A stretch of DNA of 64,000 bases from Chromera velia (taxonomy: Eukaryota; Sar; Chromeraceae). A model generated the notes under the pieces. That model saw only the letters and a program-made list of their open reading frames with translations. It was not told where the DNA came from and ran no database searches. The stretch covers positions 1 through 64,000 of the forward strand of contig JAHBMJ010000885.1 of the NCBI GenBank assembly GCA_018398765.1. Reading direction: 5' to 3'. How positions within the stretch are numbered: the stretch's first letter is position 1; the number at the start of each line of letters is the position of its first letter. Positions 22,918-36,407 of this stretch are shown here, piece after piece. The position numbers were made by a program, and so were the translations under genes.

Positions 22918-22931
22918 TGGTTAGCAGAGCT
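22918..22931 (+). other. Primer binding site
   Basis: TGGTTAGCAGAGC immediately after the 5' LTR. It resembles the TGG-starting tRNA-complementary sites of Ty3/Gypsy elements, often initiator-Met type. The tRNA itself was not identified. Confidence 0.5.
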
Positions 22932-22972
22932 TTCGGGTTCCCAGTCCAGTTAACACAATACAGACCGGAATC

Positions 22973-24202
22973 ATGAGAAGAGGAACCTCCTATCTGCAAG
23001 GAGGAAGCCAGAGTTCCCCTTCGATTCCTTCCATCCACCCCTGGTTGGAGAACATCGACACTCCTCCTCCTTCCTCCGTAGGCACCCTCTTCACGGAGGA
23101 AGGGGAGATTGTTATCGAAAGCCCAGCAGTCACGCACCGCTCAGCATCTGAACAACAGACTGATTCAGAGGAATCGGTACAGGCAGGGCAAGGACCGAAC
23201 ATGGTAATTGATGTGGACAAACTGAAGGCACTAGCAGAGGTGAAGAGAGTCGTAGAGGTATTTGACCCCAAGAAGAAGAATGGGAGGACTTGGTTCAGCC
23301 AATTCCGTGATAAAGTGAAAGCCGGCAACCTGAACGTCGACGAATACAAACTGTTGCTTAGTATACACTTTGTTGACACCGACCTGGTGCAGCAGTGGGA
23401 CGAGAAAAGAGGAACATGCTCCACCGTCGATGAAGTAGACGCATGGTTCCTTGATGCCTATGGTGGGGGAGGCATGGAAGAAAAGCACGCAGTGTATATG
23501 ATGGCAGACGTGAAACTGAGTGTCGCAGACGCATTCCAACCGTTCGTTGACCGATTCATCGATACCTTCATGGCCGCCAACCCAAACGCTATTCGCAACC
23601 ATCGGATCATGCCATTCATCAACGCCTTCTATCCCGAAATGCGGGAAGCTCTGGAAATTGAACCCGCCTTCTCCGAATGGAATGACTTGATAAAGAGAAC
23701 CGAGCATCTCCATGCCAAGCTGTAGAAGAAAGCCAGAGCCAAACTCGCTGCCGTCCAGAGTACGCAATCAGCGTCTGACCTTGAACGATGGGAGAAGTTG
23801 ACAGACAGGCTTGAGCGCGTTGAGGCCAGCATAGCGGCTTTGCACACTCGTGGCCACGGCAGGGGCAATTCGATGTCGCGAGGGGGTCGGGGTGGCTATG
23901 CCGTCTACGGCAATCGGCCGTCTCTTCAAGTCGCATACGGCTTCACGCCTGGCCGAAATGCAGGCTCAGGATGGAGAGGTGGATACAAGGGATGAGGAGG
24001 AATGCCAGGAGGCATGTACAGAGGCAGAGGAGGTTACAACGGTTTCAACAACAGTCACTTCGGGTATGGACAGAATGGGCATGCTCTACCATTCGGGCAA
24101 CGAGTGCCAACATGCCACCATTGCAGGTCGTCATCACACTTCGTTGCGAACTGTCCACAACTGCGGTACTCGGGAAATGAATGGGGTGGAGGGACACAGT
24201 AG
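22973..24202 (+). pseudogene. gag region of the Ty3/Gypsy fossil
   Basis: A gag-like segment with the capsid-type stretch GRTWFSQFRDKV and LVQQWDEKRG, followed by a Gly/Arg-rich tail and a CCHC zinc knuckle (CHHCRSSSHFVANC). Fossil, not intact. Confidence 0.75.
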
Positions 24203-24459
24203 AAGCAGTCCTTACCACCCAACCTCAGTTGCCTCGTCCTCTCTCTGTGTATCTCCATGCTCCACTTCATGAAATGAAAAGGAAAGGCTGCTTTTCGAGA
24301 GAGGACGACAGTGCAGGGAAGAGATTTGCTTTTGAAGAAGCGCGTAGGCAGCCCGTGCTTCCATCTCCCTTGCCGGTACGAAAGCCCAAAAGAGAAGAAA
24401 CGAAGCTAACAAGCATGTGGGCATAGAGTGCTTCTGTTAAGGTCGGTAGTCAGTCAAAA

Positions 24460-24960
24460 GTAAGCTTTGTGATTGGAAATGGACATAAGACGACAGGAAT
24501 ACTTGATTCAGGTGCAGAGGTCTCATTCATAGATGTGTCACTGACTTTGCATGCAGACAGCCCAGTGGTTCCGGCTACCCTGGCGCTGTCGGCGGCTGGA
24601 GGGAGTGGGTTGAAGGTGCTGGGGGAGACCACGATCTCACTCTCCCACCCCAACAACCCAGAGAAGAAATTCCCGCACACTCTCCTCGTCACAGCCGACA
24701 CGGGGTACGACCTGGTCCTTGGGCAGGACTTTCTTAAGCTCAAAGACCCAGTCATGCAGTACCATTACAGAGAGGACAGGTTGGTTGTTGCTGATCTTCC
24801 CGTCTTTCACTGTTGGTACGATGACGGATGGAAGCCGATGCGTGTGGCTCCCCTCCGCCGCACAAAAGTCCCGAAGCGTTCCCGTGCGCTTCTCCGGGTG
24901 GATGTAGATGGAGTAGGAGAGGAAGAAACAGTCATTTTGCATCAAAATTTTCCCTGAGTG
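24460..24960 (+). pseudogene. Protease region of the Ty3/Gypsy fossil
   Basis: Aspartic protease signature DSGAEVSFID followed by the downstream family segment GYDLVLGQDFL. Fossil. Confidence 0.8.
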
Positions 24961-25189
24961 CACCCAGGCCTTGCAGTCCCAGACCAGATAGTCACAGTGA
25001 GGGCCGGCGTTGCCACCATCGAAGTCCTGAACATCTCGCAGCAGGATCTTCGGTTGGGTACAGAGTCTCTCCTTACTTTTGCTGAGCCAGCCAGCCGCGT
25101 TGCCTCAGTCACAGCCGTCACAGCCGTTACAGCCAACGTGATGACATCTACCCCGCTGCAGAATCTCCCGCCGCCTCCTTTGCTTCCGA

Positions 25190-26013
25190 AAGTTGATCTC
25201 TCGCACATCTCACCTCAGGTCAGAGGGAAGTATGAATCCCTCCTCCGAGAGCATTGCGACCTCTGGTCTTGCTCCTGCTTTGATATCGGCGAATTGCGAT
25301 TGAATGGGCAGCCGTACGAAGTCCGAATCCCCACAGGCGACGCCCCTCCCATCAGATGGAATCAGGACAGAGTGCCCTACCACTAACGCGACCATGTGAA
25401 GAAGGAGATTGAGGCAATGGAAGAAGGGGGTGTCATCCGCAAGTCTAGCTCTCCATGGGCTGCGCCCGTCAGCCTTGTGAAGAAGCCTGATGGCACCACC
25501 CGTTTCTGCCTCGACTTCCGCAAGCTGAATCAGGCAACCAAATGTGACTTGTTCCCCCTTCCCCGCATCCAAGAAACCCTCGACCGTCTCGCAGGAGCAC
25601 AGGTGTTTTCCGTTTTCGATTACACCTCCAGCTTCTTCCAGCTGAAGATGCACGAAACAGATGCAGAAAAAACTGCTTTCGTGACTCTTTTTGGTCTGTA
25701 TGAGTTCACACGCATGCCGTTTGGGCTCATGAACGCACCGAGCATCTTCCAGCGTATGATGACGTTGCTCCTCGCAGGTTTGACAAGAGACATCGCCCTC
25801 GTCTACATCGATGACATCATTGTTTTCTCCCGCTCGCATAAAGAGCATTTAAGGGATTTGAGGGAGGTTTTAGGATTAGTGAGGCAGGTAAACCTCAAGC
25901 TGAAGTTAGAGAAAGCGCAGATTGCGTTAAGAGAGGTGGAGTATTTGGGACGTTCAGTCTCCTTCAGGGGGATCAGGCCGAGTCGAAAGAATATGAAGAA
26001 GGTATTGGAGTGA
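25190..26013 (+). pseudogene. Reverse transcriptase region of the Ty3/Gypsy fossil
   Basis: RT motifs in order: [51 protein letters not shown] and the active-site block [15 protein letters not shown]. Fossil. Confidence 0.88.
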
Positions 26014-26097
26014 GAGTCCCCAAAAGACCGAAAAGAGCTGCGCTCCTTCCTTTATCTCTGCTCGTATTACCGCCATTTCGTTGTAGGCTTTGCGAGG

Positions 26098-26640
26098 TTG
26101 ACGCATCCCCTCCATGAGCTGCTGAAGCCAGCTGACAAGGAAGGCCGTCCCCTTCTCTTCCAGTGGGGGGAGGAGGCAGAGGTAATCTTCACCGAATTGA
26201 AGAGACGCCTCACTACCCCCCCTATCCTTGCCTTTCCAGACATGAGCCGCCCTTTCACCGTCAAGCCAGATGCGTGCAAGGTCTCCATGGGAGGTCTTCT
26301 CACACAAGAAGTCAACGGAAAGGAGGTGGTGATTGCCTACACGAGCAGGGCGTTGAGTGCGGCCGAGAGGAATTACAGCCCAGTAGAGAGGGAGGCCTTA
26401 GGTCTTGTGTACTGCTGCCGACAGTGGCGGCACTACCTCATTGGTGGGCGCACGTATGCAGTCACTGATCACAAACCTAATCTGGCGATGGAGGATAGGA
26501 AAGTGGCGAATGAGAGAGTGAGGAATTGGGCGTTGGAGTTGCAGGAATTTAGGCTGCGGTATGTTCACAAGTCGGAAAAAGCCCATACAGACGCAGACGC
26601 TCTCTCCCGAATGCCGCAGAAGCCGTTGCCTGTTTATGTT
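26098..26640 (+). pseudogene. RNase H region of the Ty3/Gypsy fossil
   Basis: Motifs typical of Ty3/Gypsy RNase H: KEVVIAYTSRALSAAERNYS, VEREALGLVYCCRQWRHYL, TDHKPN and AHTDADALSRMP. Fossil. Confidence 0.85.
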
Positions 26641-26759
26641 AACAGTGGTGTCCCACTGTGCAGGCATTGCAACCAACCCGCAGACGGGAGCACCAAGATC
26701 CGGACAGGCATGGGGGCAGTCAAGGCAAGTGTGCACGGGCAGGCAGAGGCTGCACCGCT

Positions 26760-27735
26760 GCAAGTGAACAAGACGTTTTTGGACAGAGTGAGAGAGGAGT
26801 TACCGAAAGATCCAGTGTTGGGGGACTACTACAGATATTTTATGAAAGGTATTGTGCCGACAGACAAGAGGCAGGCAAGGCAGGTGCTTTTGGAAGAGAG
26901 TGCGTTTGAATTCAGAGATGGCCTGCTGTACCGATTTGAGGAGAGAGGGATGGAGAAAAGAGAGCAACTCGTTATGCCCAGGGCATGTCAGTCGACTGTG
27001 CTCATGATGGGGCATGATCACAGTTTGGGAGGTCATGCAGGGCAGCACTGGTTGGCAGACAAAACGTTACTGCATTTCTGGTGGCCTCGATTGCGGGCTG
27101 ATGCGAGGGAGTGGGTTGCTTCCTGTCGAGAGTGTCAGGAGCGAGCGAAGCGTCTTCCCACCAGAAACCCACAGACAGTCCCAGTCCTAGGAATTGACGT
27201 GTCTGGTCCTTTCCTAACCTCCCGCAGAGGAAACCGATTTGTCTTCGTTGTGACAGATCATTTCTCCAAGAACGTCGAAACCTTCGCCCGTCCTGAGATG
27301 ACAGCAACAGTCGTGGCACAGATTTTGGTGGATGAAATTTTCTGTTGGTATGGGCCGTTTGAGGTCCTGCTCTCTGACAGGGGGACGAACTTCCGGAGTG
27401 AGTTAGTGTCTGAGGTGTTGCGCATTCTGAAAGTCAACCATAAATTGACCTCAGGATACCACCCTCAGTACAACGGTCTGACTGAGCGTTACAATCAGAC
27501 CTGGGAGCAGGGGGTTGGGAAGCAGCTGAAGGCAAAGAATTCCCTTGACTGGGACCTTTACCTTCAGCTATTCAATTTCTCTTACCGCACCACCCCTCAT
27601 GCCAAAACCCGTCTCACTCCTTTTCAGCTGACGTATGGGTATGAGCCGACCCATCTGCTACGAGTTAAACCTGTCTCCCCGGACGCACGGTCCCCTCCCA
27701 TTGCCTACAATGACTACTACAGCGTCATCCGATAG
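26760..27735 (+). pseudogene. Integrase region of the Ty3/Gypsy fossil
   Basis: Zinc-binding HHCC region (GHDHSLGGHAGQHW, then CRECQ), catalytic core around GIDVSGPF and LLSDRGTNFRSE, then GLTERYNQTWEQ. This is the DDE-type core of retroviral-like integrases. Fossil. Confidence 0.88.
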
Positions 27736-28575
<840 letters not shown>

Positions 28576-28775
28576 ACTGTTGATTGCTCCATGGCATGAA
28601 GTGATGACTGCGCTGTTTCAATCGATTCGATCCATCATTCCTTTTTCCCACTCTTCTTATGTTTTTCCCGCCCTTCGTGTCATGTGGTGCAGCCGCGCCA
28701 ATGGTGGTTCTTCGATTGCTGGTGTAGGTGGCTAGGATCGGTGAAAGGTGTGAATTGTGCAGGATGCACAAGCTT

Positions 28776-28786
28776 AAAGGGGGGAG
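28776..28786 (+). other. Polypurine tract
   Basis: AAAGGGGGGAG a few bases before the 3' LTR, at the expected site for plus-strand priming. Confidence 0.65.
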
Positions 28787-28790
28787 TGAT

Positions 28791-29065
28791 TGTTATGGAT
28801 CATGAATAAGAGAAATACTAAGCCCTTCGATAAGCAAGATCGACCTAATAGTAAAAGGGTCCAATACAGAGTGATTGATTCAATACAGACGCGTGCTTAT
28901 TATTGACAGCAATTCTTAGATACAGAGAATGGACGCGCATACATGCTGCCTATTATAGAGAGAAGGCAAGCCTGAAGGAAAGGTGCCCTCTCTAATAGAC
29001 CTCTATATGTAAGATCGTAAAAGCACGTATCTGAGCCTTATAGCTTCCGTAGGCCAGACGGAACA
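28791..29065 (+). repeat. 3' LTR of the Ty3/Gypsy fossil
   Basis: 275 bp, TGTTATGGATCATG to CCAGACGGAACA, followed by the CCAGA target duplication at 29066-29070. Confidence 0.92.
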
Positions 29066-29070
29066 CCAGA

Positions 29071-32000
29071 GCCCAAATGGTATGCTCACCAGCTTTAACT
29101 GTCTCAATTCATTCATTCATTCACTTCCGTAATACATGAATAATGAATAGAGACTATAGAGTAAAAATTAAAACACTTAATTAATACAGGATTTTGTGCA
29201 TGTTTTAATGTTACAACTAGATTACTAGTATGCAGTCACTTTAAACAACTTGAATTAAACGTAAGCAGCTAAGGCTGCTAAGTTAAGCTTAAATATTTCA
29301 AGTTAACATATTTTTTTCGTTTTTTTACGTACGTATACTACGTAAAAACAGAATTTTTATCTAAAATCAAACTGTCCAGATTGCTACTATAACTATGATA
29401 ATAATAATAATGATCATGATGATAACACGAACCATTATGGAATATACTCTGGGAAATATAATTCAAATATTCTAGAAAATACCGTGTTGCAATGTTGCAC
29501 GTTCAGTCGACCATATGTATGCCACAGACTCGGATCGCATGAATGAATGGATGGGTGGAGGAAACGAAACGGGCAGCACCCCAGGAACCACCCTTGGAGG
29601 GTGTTAGCACCCGTCTGACACGAAGCGAAACGAATCCAACAGCGATTCATAGGGCGATGCATGCATGTGGCACGTCTTCTAAAGCCACTTCAAAACCTGG
29701 AATCGAGTGCGAATCTTCCTCCAATTAACATCAATTAACGTCCAGCTTCTTCTTTTGGAGTCCTTCCTTCGATCGGGCACTCATTCATCCAGCCACACGG
29801 CCGTGTCATTCGCAATGTTTCGGATTTTGATCTTGCTCTCGACTCACGTCGCTCTTCACACATTCTGTCCCTCACTGACTTACCACCGCGACGTGAGATA
29901 GTTCATATTAAGTTAGACAGACTAGCTGGAGAGCAAAAGGCAAGCAAGCAGATCCAGAACGTCGCGTGATCGGCTCATCGGATCATCGCACGCTCTGCAG
30001 GCTGCCTCCCTGCAGTTCTTGCTTTCTTTCGCTCCATCATTCCCATCTCTCCACTATAAGCCTGCTGTTTCCAAAACGGCAAAAAGAGCAGTAACGACAC
30101 AACACCACATGCACAGGGAAACAACACGCGCAAACACGTAGCGGAGGAAGATCTTCTTTTGTGACTAAGCTGAGCCAGACTTTGTTTCCGTCCCTAAACC
30201 ATCAGATGGAAAGAAAAGAAAGAAAGAAAACAAAGACAGAAGGAAGGAAAGCAAAGAAGAAAATAAAAGAAGTGAAGAGAACAATAGTGGACGCTATGAG
30301 AAGGAAGGGGGATACATGAGTGAGTAGAATCCCGAAGACGGTGGGTGCAATATTGGATGGAAGAGAGAGCCAGCCGTCTTGCGAAAAAAGGAAGAAAATT
30401 TTCAGATGAGTGAAAGAATCCGACAGACAGAAGAAAAGTACAACAGAGACAGAGAGAGAGATGGAGTGCGAAGAAACGCGTGAGTGCAGTCAAACAAATC
30501 GATTCGTGGGTTGGCGGAGTGACTTGCGCAATCGGAGAAATTAATAAACTTTCCTTCCTTCTGTTTCCACTACCGTCGACTGAAGTCTATTCAGCGTGGG
30601 TTTATGTCTCATTGTTGGGCTCTCTTTCCGATTCTTCCTTCTTTTATTCTATTTCAATGGTCTCCTTTCTCTTCTGCGATCGATTTTCAGAATGCAAAAC
30701 CGTGTTCTTGAAAGGGCGATTGAATAAGTCGGGGTCGTTTGTGGGTTTCTTTCTCGGCAGAATTACAAGAGGTCTCTCTTTCCCTCTCTTCTCTGTCAGA
30801 GCAAACAAAAGAATGGAGATGAATGATGGATGGAACGGAAGAGGTGATGTACAAATGAATGAATAAGTGGATAAATGTATGAACAGATGAATAATTGAGT
30901 GACAACAAGAGAATGACGACTGGCCCCAACCCTCCCTGGTTTCGCCCAGCCCGTTCACATCCTTCTTCCTTCCTTCCTTCCTTCCTTTCTTTTCTTCAAA
31001 CTCTTCGCTTGGTCTGTCTTTCTGTCTGCCCCAACCTTTTTTTACACGTGCGATTGGCTCACCCCTAAACACCCGAACCCGCTTTTTCCCTTTGGGACCA
31101 CCCAACAACTCCCAATTTTCTAGATGAGAAAGAAAGAAAGACGCCTGCCACAACACCCCTGGAAAGCAGATTCCGTCCATCGGGTCAAAATTAAGCGTTC
31201 ACGAAGGAAAGGAGCAGAAAGTAGAGACAGAAAGGCTCTCTCCACAGTCGCTCAGACCCACCTCGCTCGCGAAATAAGGAAAGAAGAGAGAGACAAACAG
31301 AAAGGTGAAATTATTCTCATCGCACCTTCCGGCCCTCCTTCTTTGATCACCCCTTCACTTTGTTGAAAAATCACCCCTGACAGCCAACCCTGACTTCACC
31401 CCTGATCAACGCCTTGAGGCCCCAGAGAAGAACGCGCAAGGCACTCATCCTCTTGCCCTCGCTCCTCGCTGCCCTCTTCTTCTCTCCACCGCTCTTCTGT
31501 TACATTCCCTCACTCATCTCTGAGGGAAAAGACAAGAATCAAATGGGAAACAAAGACAAGAAAAACAGAACGAGAGAGGGAGGAGGAGAAGACGCAAGAA
31601 AGTTATTGACAGAAAGAGAGGAAGACAGAGAGAAAGGAACCAAGAGAAAAGGCAGAGAAAGAAAGTTGGACAGAGAACGAACAAAGAAGGAAGGAAAAGG
31701 AAGGAAGGGAGAAACGCTCCAACCGGCACAAAATAGAAGACAGACGATGATTCAACCCCCCATCAATGAATCCATCCATCTATCCATCCATCCATGCAAA
31801 CACGCATGCATGCATGCAGGCAGGCAATCAAGCAAGCGGGAAGGTATAGATGTGTTTCTTACCCATGCACGGAAGCGCACGCACCCTCACTTGCGTCTTT
31901 CTCCAACCATAGTTTCTTTTTTTCTTTAGTGTGCCCGAATTGCTTTGAGTGGGTCTCAAGTATCTTCCTTTCGCTTTGACAAGTTCTTGTGTGCCGATGA

Positions 32001-33461
32001 GCCAATGGCTCCCTCATTTTCCTTGATTGATTTCATCGCTGCTTTTCTTTGTTCTTTTCTTCTATCGGCAGTCACTGAACAAGCCACACGGTCAATCATC
32101 GCTCTGTGCTCACGCCCAGAATTCTTTTTCTTCCTCCGCCGGCTTGTTTTTTCATCAGTCAAACACAACTCCATTCAAGAGAAAGAGTCTTCCGCCGCAG
32201 TTTCCAGAGCGGGGAGGGGAGTCCACTCATTGCTTTGCTTTGCTTTGTGTCTATCTGAGGTTTGCTTAAATAGATGAGCTGGTATCTTTTTGCTCCGCAA
32301 GTTTGCTTTCACTTTCTCCTCCATGAGGCCGTCCCTTTCCTTTCTCCGCTCAACTCACGCCACAGGACAGCGAGAAGGAAAAAAGAGACCTACAGAACCG
32401 ACCAAGGCAAGCATCTGTAGTCTCAGAGAAAGTCTTCTTTACCGTTGGAAGTCGGCAATCGCAGACCAAGTGAAGAAGTGACACAGGCGCAACAACAAGA
32501 AGGAAGACAGAAGAGCAGAGTATGAAGACACGTCAGTAACAGAAAAAAGAAAAAAGACAGACAGATAAGAGTGAGCTAGGTAGCATGAATGCACTCAAGC
32601 AAGTGGAGTTGAAACTTTGGCGCCGTTTCGGCCTCGTACTACCTCCCCTCCCTGTTTTCTCCACAACACACAAGCAAGGTTTGTCGGTTCACACCTCTTC
32701 ACCCACTCTGCTGAGTGCTCCCAATGCAGTCCCAACTGAACCAACCCAACCGGCGTATTTTCTTTTCAAGCAGATCAAAGGCAAAAACCATCCTCTGAGG
32801 AGGCGACAGACAAGACGGACAGTCAGACAGAGAGAGAAAAAGGGAGAGGACCATCATCATTCAATTCAAGAGCACCACCATCAACCTGCACGCACAAACC
32901 AGGGCACAGCCGAGCAGCAAAGGAGGGGGGTGACAGGGGTCATGGATAGTCAGTCAGAGGACTGAACCAGTTGATACTCACTTACTTGACTTGCCAACGC
33001 AGCATTCATTTCTGATCAAAAAAGAGAGGAGACGAAAGGATGCATCTCGTTTTTCTTCGTGCCCATCTTCTTCCCACATTCCCTTTTCTGCTTCCTTCGA
33101 CTGGTCTTCCTTTCTATGCGGCTCTGGGAATCTTCGTTAGCCCTCTCTCGAAGGACCTCAGAAGGAGAAACAAAAAACAGCACCAACCGGGCCTTTCTTC
33201 GACAAGAAGAGCAAGGGGAAGAGAGCAGAGAGCAGAAGAAAAACGAGGCGTCACGAGTTCACTGAAACGAAGACAACCAAACAGTGTCAGAGAAGAATGG
33301 GAAGAGAAAACACAAAACAGAGGAATTGGTAGCAAAAACATCAGAGGACACACACACACACAGAGAGAGAGAGAGAGCATGGGGAAAAGCATAAGAAAAG
33401 AAAGGATGAAGAACAACAAAAAACCCTGCCCTCTTCCTTTGCTTCTCACCTGAAAGAAAGC
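29071..33461. other. Intergenic stretch without a supported gene
   Basis: 29071-29500 is AT-rich flank of the retroelement. 30180-33461 shows strong purine/pyrimidine strand asymmetry (long GA-rich or CT-rich runs, TTCC repeats near 30963-30988, CCAT repeats near 31776-31795). Many open frames exist, but they are Glu/Arg/Lys or Ser/Leu/Phe low-complexity readings without splice or family support. Part may be 3' UTR of the NTT gene. Confidence 0.4.
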
Positions 33462-34966
33462 TCACGTGACCTTCCTCGGATTTGCCTCTCCGGTCTCGTC
33501 GTCCTCCTCCTCGTCTTCCCTTTCCTTGGTTTTCTGTCTCTCCTGCTCTCTAATCCGCCCGTACTCTTCCAACTTCGCCATATCCTCATCCGTCAGTTCC
33601 GTCCCGGCCGCCTTCTTCTCCTCCGCTGCCTTGCCTCGCTCCATAATCTCTTCGTTTTTCCTGCATGTGCGCACGTAGGAAAAGGAGCACGCAGCGTCAC
33701 CGATTGAAGATTCGAGCATTCCTTCCGATTGATGACACGCGGACACGAAAGGCAGGAGGCAGAAAAAAAAAAAAAAGATGACACGCGGACACGAAAGGCA
33801 GGAGGCAGAAAATGACTCTCTCTCTCTAAGCTGCCCTTGTCTGTGGCCGGCCTGCTTCTGTCAAAAGAGACCACCCAACCACCCGGAAAGAAGACAAGAA
33901 ACCAAGAGACCGACAAGAGAGGGAAGAAAAAAAGATAACAAGAAACAGGCAACCAACGACTTTCTCCAGCAATTAATTCTACAACCCACCCACCTTCTGT
34001 CCTCATCCTCCATCTCGAGTTCTTCCTTCGGTCGGGAGTTCGGTCTCCATCCCTTTGCCTCCTGTGCCCTCCTCTCAGCTCTCTCCTGCTCCTCCGCCGC
34101 GTTCTTCTCAGTGAACTCCACGCTCAAGGAACGGGCCGCCTGAACGAACGAACGAACGACAGAATGGATTAGTACGTTGGGAGGGAGGAGAGTGAAGAGC
34201 TGAGGGGCCAAGGAATATTCCCTGAGATTTTCTGACGGCGGGTGACAGCACCAACCGTTTTTTTCCAACATCATTCGTCACTGAACCCTTTCCCTTCTCG
34301 CCGTGCTTAGCTTTACACATACTCTCTATATACACACAAGGTACTCAGCTGCAGGCGCAACAGACAGTCACGGTTGGTGAAGGAAAGCAAAGTCCGAGCA
34401 AGCTGAGAGGTCAAGAGAGCCCAACGAAGCGGCGCTTGGCCCACAACAACTCACACGCCCCCTCCCAACCATTACCCACGCACCTTGATCCAGAGAAGAA
34501 TGACGCCCCCGAGAATGACAGCGAGGGCGGGGGTGGAGGCGGCAAGAGACCCGAAGGCTATGATCAGCATCTGCTGGATGAACGATCCTCCTGCATCATC
34601 AGATGTCAGCCATTTACACAGAAACAAGTTTGAAGGGGGAATCACACACACACACAGACACATACTCTCTCTCACACACACACAAACAGAGAGAGAGAGG
34701 GTAGTCAGGCAGGAAAGTCCCTCTTTTCATAAGCCCATCCTTCCCAATTGCACCTTTCCAACGCTCCATTCATGCGTCAGAGACCGCCCCACCGACCGAC
34801 TGACCGCTCTTCCCCAGAGGGTTGCCAATCACATCGATGGCTGCCTTCCCCTTCGTTCTGCTCTCGTTGTCCAGGGGGATGTACGCCATCTCCTTGCAGG
34901 GGTCGAAGAGGGAATACTTCGATCCCTTCGAGAGGATGTTTTGGACGGCTCCGATCTGCACGCACG

Positions 34967-35006
<40 letters not shown>

Positions 35007-36357
35007 CGCGTTGGTGAAAGAAAGAACGGGGTTGACAGGAGGACGAAGAAGATCTCAGGAATGCAAAAACTGAGAGTCTGTAATGCGTACACGAATTAGG
35101 AGAAGCTGACCAACAGGCCAGAGGAGGAGACCGGAGAAAAAACAAGGCAAGAAGACAGAAACGGAGGGAGGAAAGAAGTAAATTTGGGGGCATACAAGCA
35201 AGGAAGACGCAGTGCTGCAACAGAGCAAGTGAGGTGACATCGATGTAGAATAAATAAAGGCAGAGGAAGAAGAAGACGCGAAAAGAAAGCCCGGTGACCC
35301 ACCCACCCACCAGCACGGCCAGCTTCAAGGGAGTCGTTCCCATTTGCGCAATGAAGGGAGCAAACTCCTTCTGGAAAGTCGACAGAGAGAAAAATCCGAG
35401 TCCGGTGATGAGGAGGACTACAGGGGTGATCAAAGCGGCAACTCCCCATCCGAATTTGTCAAAGATCACGCGAGAGGCGATCAGCATCATGAAAGTGGCG
35501 ATTCTGCACACATATACATACACAAACACACACACAGTATACACGTATACTACACGTACGCGTTAACTTATGCGTACGAGGCCTCCAACACAGCCTCATG
35601 TCCAGGGTCTCTCTCGGCCACGACGTCTCCCACCCAGCGGCCTCTTTTGAGGGAAAAGGATAAAATGCATGCAGTGGGCCTTGCACAGGTGGAGGGAGGT
35701 CACCCCTGCCTTCCGATCCTAGCCGTCCATCACCCCTGGCACCCCTCCCCCCAAGTTCCCCAAGTACCCACCCGGTGCAGGAAGAGAAAGTGCCCATGAA
35801 GGCAGAGTAGTCGTTGGGATCGGGGAACGCCTCTCGAAGACGGGACTTCCAGGAGACCTCCACCATGTTGATGCACATGCCGTAGCAAATCACGAGGGTC
35901 GCCAGGTTACGGATGTAGCTGGAAGACGCCAAAAATTTGAAGGACTCTCTGCAGGAACGAATTGGAAGTTCGCACAATATGAGACAATGCATGCTGAAAT
36001 CAATGTTCTGACAAAGGCGATGATAAACAGAGAAGAGTGTCGAAATGGCGTACCAGAGAATTGGCTGAGAGAGAATACAGGGAGACTGAATGCTCGGCAG
36101 CGAGAGACCAAGAAAAAGACGCTCTCAGAGATAGAGAGAACAAACCGACACACAAAAAGAGACGTAAGAGAAGAGAAGAAGAGAAAAGAAGACGAAAGGC
36201 AGGGACATAACCAGACAAACAGAAGAAGAAAAAGAAGAAGAGACAGAGAGAACTGACGCGACGCCCATCTTCGTCTTCTGCTTCTTCTTCTTGGCCTTCA
36301 AGGGATCGGCCTGTGATACATCCTTCCTCACAAACTTGTCAACGAACCAAAAAAGAC

Positions 36358-36407
<50 letters not shown>

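Noticed and set aside
30480-33460. Numerous frames of 60-180 codons on both strands
   Set aside because: Low-complexity Glu/Arg/Lys or Ser/Phe/Leu readings of purine/pyrimidine tracts; no conserved motif or consistent splice junctions found.
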